A stretch of DNA of 12,189 nucleotides, from positions 1-12,189 of the forward strand of contig JAITWP010000232.1 in the NCBI GenBank assembly GCA_031285365.1, given 5' to 3'. The position numbers were made by a program, and so were the translations under genes. The notes beneath the pieces were generated by a model. That model was not told where the DNA came from, made no database searches, and saw only the letters and a program-made list of their open reading frames with translations. Every line of letters begins with the position of its first letter. Positions within the stretch are counted from its first letter, which is position 1. Shown piece after piece: positions 6,385 to 12,189 of this stretch. Source of the DNA: Azoarcus sp. (lineage in GTDB: Bacteria > Pseudomonadota > Gammaproteobacteria > Burkholderiales > Rhodocyclaceae).

Positions 6385-8226
6385 ATGTCTACTGCCTCCA
6401 GTTTCAAGACCTATTTCCGCCTGCTTGGCTATGTACGCCCCTATATAGGGCTGTTCTTCATCAGCATTGCTGGTTTCATCATCTTTGCTTCCGCGCAGCC
6501 GATGCTGGTTGGCGCGCTCAAGTATTTTGTCGATGGTCTCACTGACCCTGGCAAGGCCGTCTTACACGGCATGCCGCTTCTGGACGGTCTGGATCTGATG
6601 CAGGCAGTGCCATTGATAATCGTCGGCATTGCCCTCTGGCAGGGAATAGGCTCTTTCCTCGGCAACTATTTTCTATCCAAGGTTTCATTGGGTCTGGTAC
6701 ATGACCTGCGGCTGGCTCTGTTTGACAAACTGCTGCTACTGCCTAACTCCTGGTTCGACAGTCACAACTCCGGCCATCTGATTTCACGTATCACTTACGA
6801 CGTCACGATGGTCACGGGTGCAGCAACCAGCGCCATCAAGGTCGTGATCCGCGAAGGGCTGACGGTGATCTTTCTCTTCGGCTATCTGTTGTACATGAAC
6901 TGGAAGCTGACTCTGGTGATGGTGGCAATCCTGCCGCTGATCGGCCTGGTAGTCGGCAAGGCCAGCCGCAAGTTTCGCAAACAGGCCCGCAAGATACAGG
7001 TTGCAATGGGGGACGTTACCCACGTTGCCTCCGAAACCATTTATGGCTACAAGGTCGTGCGCAGTTTTGGGGGAGAAAAATACGAATCGGCGCGGTTCCT
7101 GCAGGCCAGTACCGACAACACGAAAAAGCAGTTGAACATGATCAGGACGGTGGAAATCTACACACCACTTTTGCAACTGATCACTCACACGGCAATGGCC
7201 GTGGTGTTGTTCCTGGTGCTGTGGCTGCGTGGCGACACGACTGCGGGCGAACTCGTGGCTTACCTCGCGGCAGCGACATTGTTGCCCAAACCCATCCGCC
7301 AGTTATCGGAGACCAATTCGACCATCCAGAAGGGTGTGGCCGGGGCCGAAAGCATTTTCAGCCAACTCGATGAACCGACCGAGCGTGACACCGGAACTGT
7401 CGAGCGTGAACAAGTGGAAGGTCGCATCACCGTGCGTGACCTCGTTTTCAGTTATCCCGGACATGAACAAAAGGTGCTTAATGGCTTGACCTTCGATATT
7501 GCGCCCGGCCAGATGGTCGCGCTAGTCGGTCGATCCGGCAGCGGAAAGACGACGCTTGCCGGTCTGATTCCGCGCTTCTATTCGCACGAGCAGGGTCAGA
7601 TATTGATTGATGGCATTGATGTCGGCGATTACACCCTGCGTAACCTGCGCCGCCATATCGCTCTCGTCACCCAGCAAGTAACGCTCTTCAACGGCACGGT
7701 GGCCGAAAACATCGCCTATGGCGAACTCGCGGCAACTTCGAGAGAAGAGGTGGAACGTGCCGCCGAGGCCGCCAACGCGAGCGAATTCATCGACAGATTA
7801 CCGCTGGGTCTTGATACCCTGATCGGCGAAAACGGTGTCATGCTCTCGGGCGGACAGCGTCAACGGTTGGCGGTTGCCAGAGCGTTGCTGAAGAACGCTC
7901 CTATCCTGATTCTCGATGAAGCCACTTCGTCGCTTGACAGCGAGTCTGAGCGGCACATCCAGGATGCGCTTGAACGGGCTACCTGTGGCCGCACTACGCT
8001 GGTCATCGCTCACCGGCTGTCAACAATCGAACGGGCCGACATGATCCTGGTCATGGATCGCGGTCGTATCATCGAACGCGGTACTCACGCCGAATTGCTT
8101 GCCGCAGGCGGGCATTACGCGAAACTGCATGTGATGCAGTTTGGAAACGAGGAAAACGGAAACGAAGAGCGCGGCGATCCGATCACTCCTCCCTCTCGCG
8201 AGGCACCGCCTTTCCTGCGAACATGA
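6385..8226 (+). CDS. msbA: MsbA-type lipid A export ABC transporter (fused permease and ATPase)
   Basis: A half-transporter of 613 residues that dimerises in the inner membrane and flips lipid A-core to the periplasmic face using ATP. The N-terminal permease domain (about 1-330) shows six hydrophobic segments, near 20-42, 74-96, 138-160 (partly amphipathic), 160-190, 255-280 and 285-300. The C-terminal ATPase has Walker A GRSGSGKT (382-389), Q-loop Q430, signature LSGGQ (487-491), Walker B ILILDE (507-512), D-loop SSLD and H-loop H543. The last 25 or so residues, rich in N, E and P, extend beyond the usual end of MsbA. The ATG abuts the rdgB TGA with no spacer and only a weak ribosome site. 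A lipid/LPS substrate is inferred from overall MsbA similarity and from the nearby WaaP-family kinase gene; related exporters of this fold cannot be excluded. Confidence 0.88.
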   Translation: MSTASSFKTYFRLLGYVRPYIGLFFISIAGFIIFASAQPMLVGALKYFVDGLTDPGKAVLHGMPLLDGLDLMQAVPLIIVGIALWQGIGSFLGNYFLSKVSLGLVHDLRLALFDKLLLLPNSWFDSHNSGHLISRITYDVTMVTGAATSAIKVVIREGLTVIFLFGYLLYMNWKLTLVMVAILPLIGLVVGKASRKFRKQARKIQVAMGDVTHVASETIYGYKVVRSFGGEKYESARFLQASTDNTKKQLNMIRTVEIYTPLLQLITHTAMAVVLFLVLWLRGDTTAGELVAYLAAATLLPKPIRQLSETNSTIQKGVAGAESIFSQLDEPTERDTGTVEREQVEGRITVRDLVFSYPGHEQKVLNGLTFDIAPGQMVALVGRSGSGKTTLAGLIPRFYSHEQGQILIDGIDVGDYTLRNLRRHIALVTQQVTLFNGTVAENIAYGELAATSREEVERAAEAANASEFIDRLPLGLDTLIGENGVMLSGGQRQRLAVARALLKNAPILILDEATSSLDSESERHIQDALERATCGRTTLVIAHRLSTIERADMILVMDRGRIIERGTHAELLAAGGHYAKLHVMQFGNEENGNEERGDPITPPSREAPPFLRT

Positions 8227-8236
8227 GTAACGCTGA

Positions 8237-8258
8237 GCGGGAAAAACATCATTCCCGC
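8237..8258. terminator. Hairpin in the convergent msbA / WaaP-family spacer
   Basis: A 7-base perfect stem, GCGGGAA (8237-8243) pairing with TTCCCGC (8252-8258) around an 8-base loop, lies 10 bases past the msbA stop and spans the stop codon of the convergent kinase gene (8249-8251). The position fits a two-way transcription stop between convergent genes. However, neither strand has a proper T-run right after the stem, so it is at best a weak intrinsic terminator or a 3'-end stabiliser. Confidence 0.4.
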
Positions 8259-9016
8259 CCTTCAAAAAAGCCGATGATGTGCCGCACGCGCCGTTTGTCA
8301 TCTTCGCTCAGACGAGCATGTCCTGTGTAGTCGAGATAAAAGCGCAGACGGCGGGTGCGTGACAAATGGTATTTGGCGACTTTATCCAAGCAGGCGAGAT
8401 CCTTGACGATACGGTAGCGCAGGAATGGTCCCCACCAGAATCCGCCTTTCGGACAATCGATCAAATAGACAATAGGTATTTCGCCATTACTAACAAGGAG
8501 ATTGCGCCATTTCAGGTCATTGTGTGCAAAACCGGCGTCATGCATGCGTTGGGTCAGCCATACCACCTGCGTCGATACCTGGGCCAACCAATGCCCATTG
8601 CGCAGCCGCGCGTCGTTTTGCCGTGCCAGTTGCGCCAGATCAGAAGTTTCACGAATTTCCTCAGTAACCAACGCACCACGCCTGAAACCGCCATAGCGAC
8701 GCTCAATGCCATAGGCTGCCAACTGCGCCGTCGGGATGCCCCATTTCTGGAAAGCCTGCAGGTTCTTCCATTCTGTCCTAACCCGTAGGGGTGAGAGCCA
8801 TTGGCGCAATCCAAACCAGTGCTGGCTCATGCTTTTTCCGTTACCTGCGTAGCGTTTGACGTAGTAGCACCGGCCCTCGCACTCGACGCGCACGACTTCG
8901 CTAAGCGCGTCTTTCGTGATGAGTTTTCCGGAAAGTGCGAATACTTGTTCCAGGCTGGCGAAAGCGCGCCCGGCAACGCCACCGTTCAGTTCCGAATCGA
9001 ACCACCAGTCTTTCAT
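8249..9016 (-). CDS. Lipopolysaccharide kinase of the WaaP/RfaP/Kdo-kinase family
   Basis: A kinase-fold protein of 255 residues, probably cytoplasmic at the inner membrane, that would phosphorylate a sugar of the LPS inner core (heptose or Kdo). Visible kinase elements: the ATP lysine K54 in YYVKRY, a conserved E82 in RTEWKNL, the catalytic loop AHNDLKWRNLL (164-174) with D167, K169 and N172, and the second acidic motif LIDCPKG (185-191), where D187 is followed by CP rather than the FD/FG seen in many relatives. The ATG at 9016 has AAGGAA a few bases upstream. It sits 18 bases after rdgC, so the two are likely co-transcribed, and it converges with msbA, consistent with an envelope role. The exact acceptor, and whether it is WaaP, KdkA or an InaA-like protein, is unresolved. 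Confidence 0.8.
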   Translation of the reverse strand: MKDWWFDSELNGGVAGRAFASLEQVFALSGKLITKDALSEVVRVECEGRCYYVKRYAGNGKSMSQHWFGLRQWLSPLRVRTEWKNLQAFQKWGIPTAQLAAYGIERRYGGFRRGALVTEEIRETSDLAQLARQNDARLRNGHWLAQVSTQVVWLTQRMHDAGFAHNDLKWRNLLVSNGEIPIVYLIDCPKGGFWWGPFLRYRIVKDLACLDKVAKYHLSRTRRLRFYLDYTGHARLSEDDKRRVRHIIGFFEGRE

Positions 9017-9034
9017 GCCATTCCTTCGGCGTAT

Positions 9035-9928
9035 TTATGCAGAGAGTTCCCCGCCAAGCGCCTCAACCAACACCGGCAATAAACGGACAAGTTCACCCGT
9101 CATCAAGGCAAATTCCGCATCAAACAGTGCTTCGGCGTCATCTTCATTACCAAGTTCTTCCCGCACGATGTCCAGAAAATCGAGGCGCTTGAGTTCGAGT
9201 TTGTCGGTCAACACAAAACTCACGCGATCATTGAACGTCAACGCCAGACGAGTCGGCAGCTTCCCGGCAGCGAGATGATCCTTGATTTCACTGCCATCGA
9301 GCGGATGGCGGGCATAACGCACCGTTGCTTTTTCTTCGCTGACCGAACGTAACTCACAATCCTGATCGACGGTAAAACCCGTGGGCGCTTCACCTGCCAG
9401 CCAGTCGGTCATTGCCGACATGGGTGATCGAGCCGTGCGCAACAGGGTGAGCGGAAAATTGTCGAGCGTCTGCCGCAGGCATTCGAGCACCTCCTCGGCC
9501 CGTGCTGTACTCGATGTGTCGATTCCAAGCCATCCATCCACCGGATCGATCCACACCCAGGTGCGGCGCTGACGGGTAAAGGCGCGTGGCAGCAACTCTT
9601 GGGTGATTTGCTCACGCAGTTCTTTCATCTGCCCGCGTCCTGGCCTGTAGCCCAGCTTTTCGGCAAGCGTCTCTGCACGGACTTCCGCTTCCTGCCGCAC
9701 TATCGAAGCCGGCAACAGACGCGATTCCATGCCAAGTGCAATCAGCCACTGCCGCCCGATTGCGCGTACCATAACATCATCATTACGAGGCGATACCCAA
9801 CCACGTGACTCCATGTCCTGACTACCGCAAGGTTGGAGAGGACGCGCGCTCAGGCTGGTTTCAAGTTGCGCGGAAGTAACTTCCCATCCTGCCGGGAGAC
9901 GATAGAGCTGAAGGTTTTTGAACCACAT
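9035..9928 (-). CDS. rdgC: Recombination-associated protein RdgC
   Basis: A DNA-binding protein of 297 residues, full length for the family, which forms a ring-shaped dimer around duplex DNA and limits RecA activity. The N-terminus MWFKNLQLYRL is the family hallmark. Other recognisable blocks are SRGWVSPR (41-48), a central helical segment with EKLGYRPGRGQMKELREQI (about 89-107) and RRTWVWIDP (120-128), the C-terminal LALTFNDRVSFVLTDKLELK stretch (about 227-246), and an acidic segment near EELGNEDDAEALFDAEFALM. The ATG at 9928 has only a weak GGA upstream. The gene leads a probable two-gene unit with the WaaP-family kinase. Its promoter must lie in the AT-rich region to its right, which carries several DnaA-box-like sites. 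Confidence 0.95.
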   Translation of the reverse strand: MWFKNLQLYRLPAGWEVTSAQLETSLSARPLQPCGSQDMESRGWVSPRNDDVMVRAIGRQWLIALGMESRLLPASIVRQEAEVRAETLAEKLGYRPGRGQMKELREQITQELLPRAFTRQRRTWVWIDPVDGWLGIDTSSTARAEEVLECLRQTLDNFPLTLLRTARSPMSAMTDWLAGEAPTGFTVDQDCELRSVSEEKATVRYARHPLDGSEIKDHLAAGKLPTRLALTFNDRVSFVLTDKLELKRLDFLDIVREELGNEDDAEALFDAEFALMTGELVRLLPVLVEALGGELSA

Positions 9929-9990
9929 GAAGAAAAATTCCAGAGAAACTACAGGGGAAAGTCACCATTTTAGTGCTGTTTTGGTTTCTG

Positions 9991-10008
9991 ATGTTTTTAA
10001 TGTTTTTA
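9991..10008. repeat. Perfect tandem repeat of an AT-rich 9-mer, unwinding-element-like
   Basis: ATGTTTTTA occurs twice back to back (9991-9999 and 10000-10008) and runs on into TTTGTATATAAAA. T-rich tandem repeats next to DnaA boxes resemble the AT-rich repeats at the duplex-unwinding part of oriC, though these do not match the E. coli 13-mer. It also lies in the rdgC leader/promoter region, so it may only reflect local AT-richness. Confidence 0.5.
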
Positions 10009-10010
10009 TT

Positions 10011-10038
10011 TGTATATAAAAGAACAATATGTATACAA
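10011..10038 (-). promoter_or_regulatory. Weak candidate rdgC promoter
   Basis: On the minus strand TTGTAT (10038-10033) is followed after 16 bases by TATACA (10016-10011). Both hexamers are imperfect and the spacing is one short of ideal. It would give an rdgC leader of about 75 bases. This is the best pair I could see in the expected place, but AT-rich DNA throws up such matches readily. Confidence 0.25.
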
Positions 10039-10050
10039 GGGACGTTTTTT

Positions 10051-10218
10051 TGTGAATAAGTCGTACACTTGCTACTGTTAAGCCATTTTTTGAATTTAAT
10101 AACCCTGTTGATAAGTACTTTATAACGATGTGTAAAAATGTCTGTCTTTTTTTCCACTTCTGCGGGGAGAATGTGTTATCCACACAGTTCTCTTTGTTCA
10201 TTCACTGATTTATCCAGA
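10051..10218. promoter_or_regulatory. Cluster of DnaA-box-like 9-mers
   Basis: Against the DnaA box consensus TTATNCACA (relaxed TTWTNCACA) the sites are: TTATTCACA, minus strand, 10051-10059, exact; TTATCAACA, minus, 10106-10114, one mismatch; TTTTACACA, minus, 10129-10137, relaxed match; TTTTCCACT, plus, 10150-10158, one mismatch to the relaxed form; TTATCCACA, plus, 10176-10184, exact and identical to the strong E. coli box; TTATCCAGA, plus, 10210-10218, one mismatch. The three left sites point one way and the three right sites the other. Two exact boxes in under 200 bases is well above chance even for AT-rich DNA, so DnaA binding here is likely. What it does there is open. Confidence 0.65.
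10108..10136 (+). promoter_or_regulatory. Candidate earP promoter overlapping DnaA-box-like sites
   Basis: TTGATA (10108-10113) is followed after 17 bases by TGTAAA (10131-10136), an acceptable -35 and a mediocre -10. Both hexamers fall almost wholly within DnaA-box-like 9-mers (10106-10114 and 10129-10137), so if real, DnaA binding would compete with RNA polymerase. The leader to earP would be about 100 bases. Confidence 0.3.
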
Positions 10219-10241
10219 TAAAGCTCGCTTCCGGTCGTCAG

Positions 10242-11342
10242 ATGAAATGGGAATTTTTTTGTCGGGTTGTCGATAACTACGGAGATGTAGGCGTATGTTG
10301 GCGGTTGTCGCGTGCGCTGGTTGCCGAGCATGGAGTTGATGTCCGGCTTTGGGTCGATGACTGGAAGACGCTATCAAAGCTGTGCCCTCAAGCCGTCCAT
10401 GATGGGGACAGGGTCGCCGGGGTTGAACTGCGGCGCTGGACGGATCCTTTCCCGCTGGAAGAACCTGCCGACGTGGTGATAGAAGCGTTTGGCTGCGATT
10501 TGCCGAAAAACCACGAACGGGCAATGGCGGCAAGAAGAGAAACGCTAATATGGATCAATCTTGAATATTTGTCTGCCGAAAGCTGGGTAGTTGGATGCCA
10601 TGAAAAGTCCTCGCCCCATCCGGAACTGCCGCTCACAAAAACTTTTTTCTTTCCGGGTTTTGTGAAAGGGACGGGAGGTTTGATACTGGAAAAAGGGCTT
10701 CCCGATCGGCGCGACAAGCTATTGAAGAAGCAGAGTCGCTCTGATTGGTTACACACGTTCACGAAAAAACCGCTTCATGAAGATGCCCTGGTGGTATCGC
10801 TTTTCGCCTACGAACCCCACGGGCTTGCGGACTTGTTGCGCTGCTGGGAACAGGGAGAGCGTCCCGTATTGGTGCTGGCGCCCGAAGGGCGGCTGGAAAC
10901 GGCGCATGGAGCGTTGCATATCATCACCCTGCCGTTCATGGATCAGGACGGTTACGACGAGCTTTTATGGCATTGCGATCTCAACCTGGTACGAGGCGAA
11001 GATTCCTTCGTGCGTGCGCAGTGGGCGGCACGGCCCTTCGTGTGGAACATCTACCCACAAAAAGACGATGCTCATCTCAAAAAACTCGACGCCTTTTTCG
11101 CCCTGTATTGCACCAATTTGCGGGAAGAGGTGGCCAGCAAGATGGCCTCGTTCTGGCGAGCCTGGAATGGTCGAGGAAATGCGGCAGAAGCCTGGCCTGC
11201 CTTTGCGCAAGCCCTGCCCGAGTTGAAAAATCATGCGCGCGCTTGGTGCAACACACTGGCTGCGCGTCCCAGTCTCGTGACGGCGCTTTGGCAATTTGTC
11301 GACTCATCCCTGAAGAAATTGGATAAAATTTCGCCTCTTTAG
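10242..11342 (+). CDS. earP: EF-P arginine rhamnosyltransferase EarP
   Basis: A cytoplasmic glycosyltransferase of 366 residues that inverts dTDP-beta-L-rhamnose onto Arg32 of elongation factor P, which EF-P of this type needs to rescue ribosomes stalled at polyproline. The N-terminal hallmark FCRVVDNYGDVGVCWRLSR (6-24) carries the two conserved aspartates (D11, D15) that belong to the active site in characterised EarP. The C-terminal half has LFAYEP (187-192) and the nucleotide-sugar-binding RGEDSFVRAQWAARPFVWNI (251-270) with R251, E253 and D254, followed by YPQKDDAHLKKLDAF. Length matches the family. The ATG at 10242 starts at the conserved strand, though no clear ribosome site precedes it. 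The substrate gene efp follows after 43 bases, and EF-P has the matching arginine, which makes the assignment firm. Confidence 0.95.
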   Translation: MKWEFFCRVVDNYGDVGVCWRLSRALVAEHGVDVRLWVDDWKTLSKLCPQAVHDGDRVAGVELRRWTDPFPLEEPADVVIEAFGCDLPKNHERAMAARRETLIWINLEYLSAESWVVGCHEKSSPHPELPLTKTFFFPGFVKGTGGLILEKGLPDRRDKLLKKQSRSDWLHTFTKKPLHEDALVVSLFAYEPHGLADLLRCWEQGERPVLVLAPEGRLETAHGALHIITLPFMDQDGYDELLWHCDLNLVRGEDSFVRAQWAARPFVWNIYPQKDDAHLKKLDAFFALYCTNLREEVASKMASFWRAWNGRGNAAEAWPAFAQALPELKNHARAWCNTLAARPSLVTALWQFVDSSLKKLDKISPL

Positions 11343-11371
11343 ATTTATGGTGGGTCGGGCAATCCGTCCTC

Positions 11372-11377
11372 AGAGGT
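11372..11377 (+). promoter_or_regulatory. efp ribosome binding site that fixes the start
   Basis: AGAGGT lies eight bases before the ATG at 11386. It favours that start over the in-frame ATG at 11347, which would add a 13-residue leader with no counterpart in EF-P proteins. Confidence 0.65.
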
Positions 11378-11385
11378 TTCACAGC

Positions 11386-11943
11386 ATGAAAACCGCGCAA
11401 GAACTCCGCTCCGGCAATGTCATCATGATTGGCGTCGATCCGATGATCGTGCAGAAGACCGAATACAACAAGTCGGGCCGCAACGCCGCTGTCGTGAAGA
11501 TGAAGCTCAAGAATCTGCTCACCGGCACGCCGACCGAATCGGTATACAAGGCCGACGACAAGTTCGAGATCGTCATTCTCGACCGCAAGGAAGTGAGCTA
11601 CTCCTACTTCGCCGATCCGATGTACGTGTTCATGGATGCCGAGTACAACCAGTATGAGATCGAAGCGGAAAACATGACCGATGCCCTCAAGTACCTCGAA
11701 GACGGCCTGACCTGCGAAGTAGTGTTCTACAACGATAAGGCCATTTCGGTGGAACTGCCCAACAGCGTCGTGCGCGAAGTCACCTACACCGAACCGGCAG
11801 TCAAGGGTGACACTTCCGGCAAGGTCATGAAACCGGCGCGGCTCAGTACCGGGTTTGAAGTGCAGGTGCCCGCCTTCGTCGAAATCGGCGACAAAATCGA
11901 AATCGACACCCGCACCGACGAATACCGTAACCGCGTAAAGTAA
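11386..11943 (+). CDS. efp: Elongation factor P, arginine-rhamnosylated type
   Basis: A translation factor of 185 residues (family norm about 185-188) that binds between the P and E sites of a stalled ribosome and speeds peptide bond formation at consecutive prolines. The KOW-like N-terminal domain begins MKTAQELRSGNVI, and the modification loop YNKSGRNAAVVK (27-38) puts arginine exactly at 32, the residue rhamnosylated by EarP; lysine here would instead indicate the EpmA/B pathway. The two OB-type domains follow, ending TGFEVQVPAFVEIGDKIEIDTRTDEYRNRVK. Its codon use is strongly C-ending, as expected of a highly expressed gene. It shares its orientation with earP and is followed by an intrinsic terminator, so the earP-efp unit probably ends there; an efp-specific promoter inside the earP end is possible but none is convincing. 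Confidence 0.98.
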   Translation: MKTAQELRSGNVIMIGVDPMIVQKTEYNKSGRNAAVVKMKLKNLLTGTPTESVYKADDKFEIVILDRKEVSYSYFADPMYVFMDAEYNQYEIEAENMTDALKYLEDGLTCEVVFYNDKAISVELPNSVVREVTYTEPAVKGDTSGKVMKPARLSTGFEVQVPAFVEIGDKIEIDTRTDEYRNRVK

Positions 11944-11976
11944 GTCTGCGGTAAGCTCGACGGATTCGCGTCCCTT

Positions 11977-12004
11977 CGGGAGCCGAAAGGCTCCCGTTTG
12001 ATTT
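11977..12004 (+). terminator. Rho-independent terminator after efp
   Basis: An 8-base perfect stem, CGGGAGCC (11977-11984) with GGCTCCCG (11989-11996), closed by a GAAA tetraloop and followed by TTTGATTT (11997-12004). It lies about 35 bases after the efp stop and just before the uvrA-family start. A smaller competing hairpin, TCCC-TTC-GGGA (11971-11981), shares bases with the left arm. Confidence 0.85.
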
Positions 12005-12013
12005 GTGCCCATC

Positions 12014-12189
12014 ATGTCCAACGACGACCCCCGCGCCAACCACATCTGCATCCACGGCGCGTGCCAGAACAACCTGCGCAACCTGTCGCTGGAATTGCCC
12101 CTGAATCGCCTTCTGGTCGTCACCGGCGTGTCCGGTTCCGGGAAATCTTCGCTGGTGTTCGACACCCTCTACGCCGAGGGGCAGCGCCG
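12014..12189 (+). CDS. uvrA: UvrA-family excinuclease ATPase subunit (5' part only)
   Basis: The first 58 codons of a UvrA-family protein, cut by the window end. UvrA is the damage-sensing ATPase of nucleotide excision repair that loads UvrB. The visible part is its first nucleotide-binding domain: ICIHGACQNNLRNLSLELPL (11-30), the strand LLVVTGV, Walker A GVSGSGKS (38-45), then SLVFDTLYAEGQR (46-58). Canonical UvrA reads RGARTHNLKNI and SLAFDTLYAEGQRR here; the QNNLRNL and SLVFDT wording also fits the very long, duplicated UvrA paralogues of some beta- and gammaproteobacteria, so the exact class is open. The start follows the efp terminator by about 10 bases; no strong ribosome site or promoter is visible, so the start is approximate. 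Confidence 0.85.
   Translation, partial: MSNDDPRANHICIHGACQNNLRNLSLELPLNRLLVVTGVSGSGKSSLVFDTLYAEGQR

Larger units (their letters stand above)
9929..10241. other. AT-rich non-coding region between divergent rdgC and earP; candidate replication origin or DnaA-controlled region
   Basis: This 313-base stretch has no believable gene and is far more AT-rich than the coding DNA on both sides. From left to right it holds a short rdgC leader, a tandem AT repeat (9991-10008), a region with TATATA steps and a candidate rdgC promoter (10011-10038), then a cluster of DnaA-box-like 9-mers in both orientations (10051-10218), and finally the earP leader. An AT-rich unwinding-like block next to clustered DnaA boxes is the basic plan of bacterial oriC. 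Against this, dnaA and dnaN are not in the window, and the plus-strand genes 3145-8226 would be transcribed towards it. A DnaA-regulated divergent promoter or DnaA-titrating site is the alternative. Confidence 0.55.

Noticed and set aside
10098..10120. Possible IHF site, minus strand TATCAA-CAGGG-TTA beside a DnaA-like box
   Set aside because: The spacing between TATCAA and TTA is five bases rather than the required four, so it does not match the consensus.
9861..10201. Short minus-strand open frames in the AT-rich region upstream of rdgC
   Set aside because: Their translations are low-complexity Lys/Asn/Thr-rich strings typical of AT-rich non-coding DNA, and they overlap the rdgC start and the DnaA-like boxes.
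11324..11329. TAAAAT as the -10 of an efp-specific promoter at the end of earP
   Set aside because: No acceptable -35 lies at 16 to 18 bases; the nearest TTG-containing hexamer is 22 bases away.
11077..12165. Minus-strand open frame of 362 codons opposite earP, efp and the uvrA start
   Set aside because: It crosses three recognised genes and a terminator, and its translation has no recognisable domain.

Overview
The window looks like part of a betaproteobacterial chromosome of moderately high GC content. The best taxonomic marker is the EarP glycosyltransferase next to an elongation factor P that carries arginine at residue 32. The block of yicC, Ser/Thr kinase, PP2C phosphatase, rph and rdgB also fits that class. 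No transposase, tRNA, rRNA or CRISPR array was seen. Species cannot be fixed from the sequence alone.

Left end, minus strand (1-1939): a sulfur-metabolism operon. Two small YeeE/YedE-type membrane proteins, which look like the two halves of one sulfur-compound transporter, are followed without a gap by an FAD/NAD(P)H disulfide reductase of the CoA-disulfide/persulfide reductase type. The reductase runs off the window at base 1. A strong sigma70-like promoter (TTGCCA-N17-TATTAT, 2048-2076) lies upstream, with a palindrome over its -10 element.

Middle (2177-8226): yicC on the minus strand is divergent from a tightly packed plus-strand run. That run is a eukaryote-like Ser/Thr kinase, a PP2C phosphatase, RNase PH (rph), the RdgB/ITPA nucleotide pyrophosphatase, and an MsbA-type lipid A flippase. 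Two junctions are 4-base ATGA overlaps, and rdgB and msbA abut exactly, so the run is probably one transcription unit. It links phospho-signalling, RNA processing, nucleotide-pool cleaning and outer-membrane assembly.

Right of centre, minus strand (8249-9928): rdgC followed by a WaaP/Kdo-kinase-family protein, convergent with msbA.

Between rdgC and earP (9929-10241) lies a very AT-rich non-coding region of 313 bases. It holds a tandem 9-mer AT repeat beside a cluster of DnaA-box-like 9-mers: two exact TTATNCACA, one relaxed match and three one-mismatch sites. It has the build of a replication origin or a DnaA-controlled or DnaA-titrating locus, and it is the most noteworthy signal in the window.

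Right end, plus strand (10242-12189): earP and efp form a modification enzyme and substrate pair. A clear intrinsic terminator follows, then the first 58 codons of a UvrA-family gene cut by the window edge.
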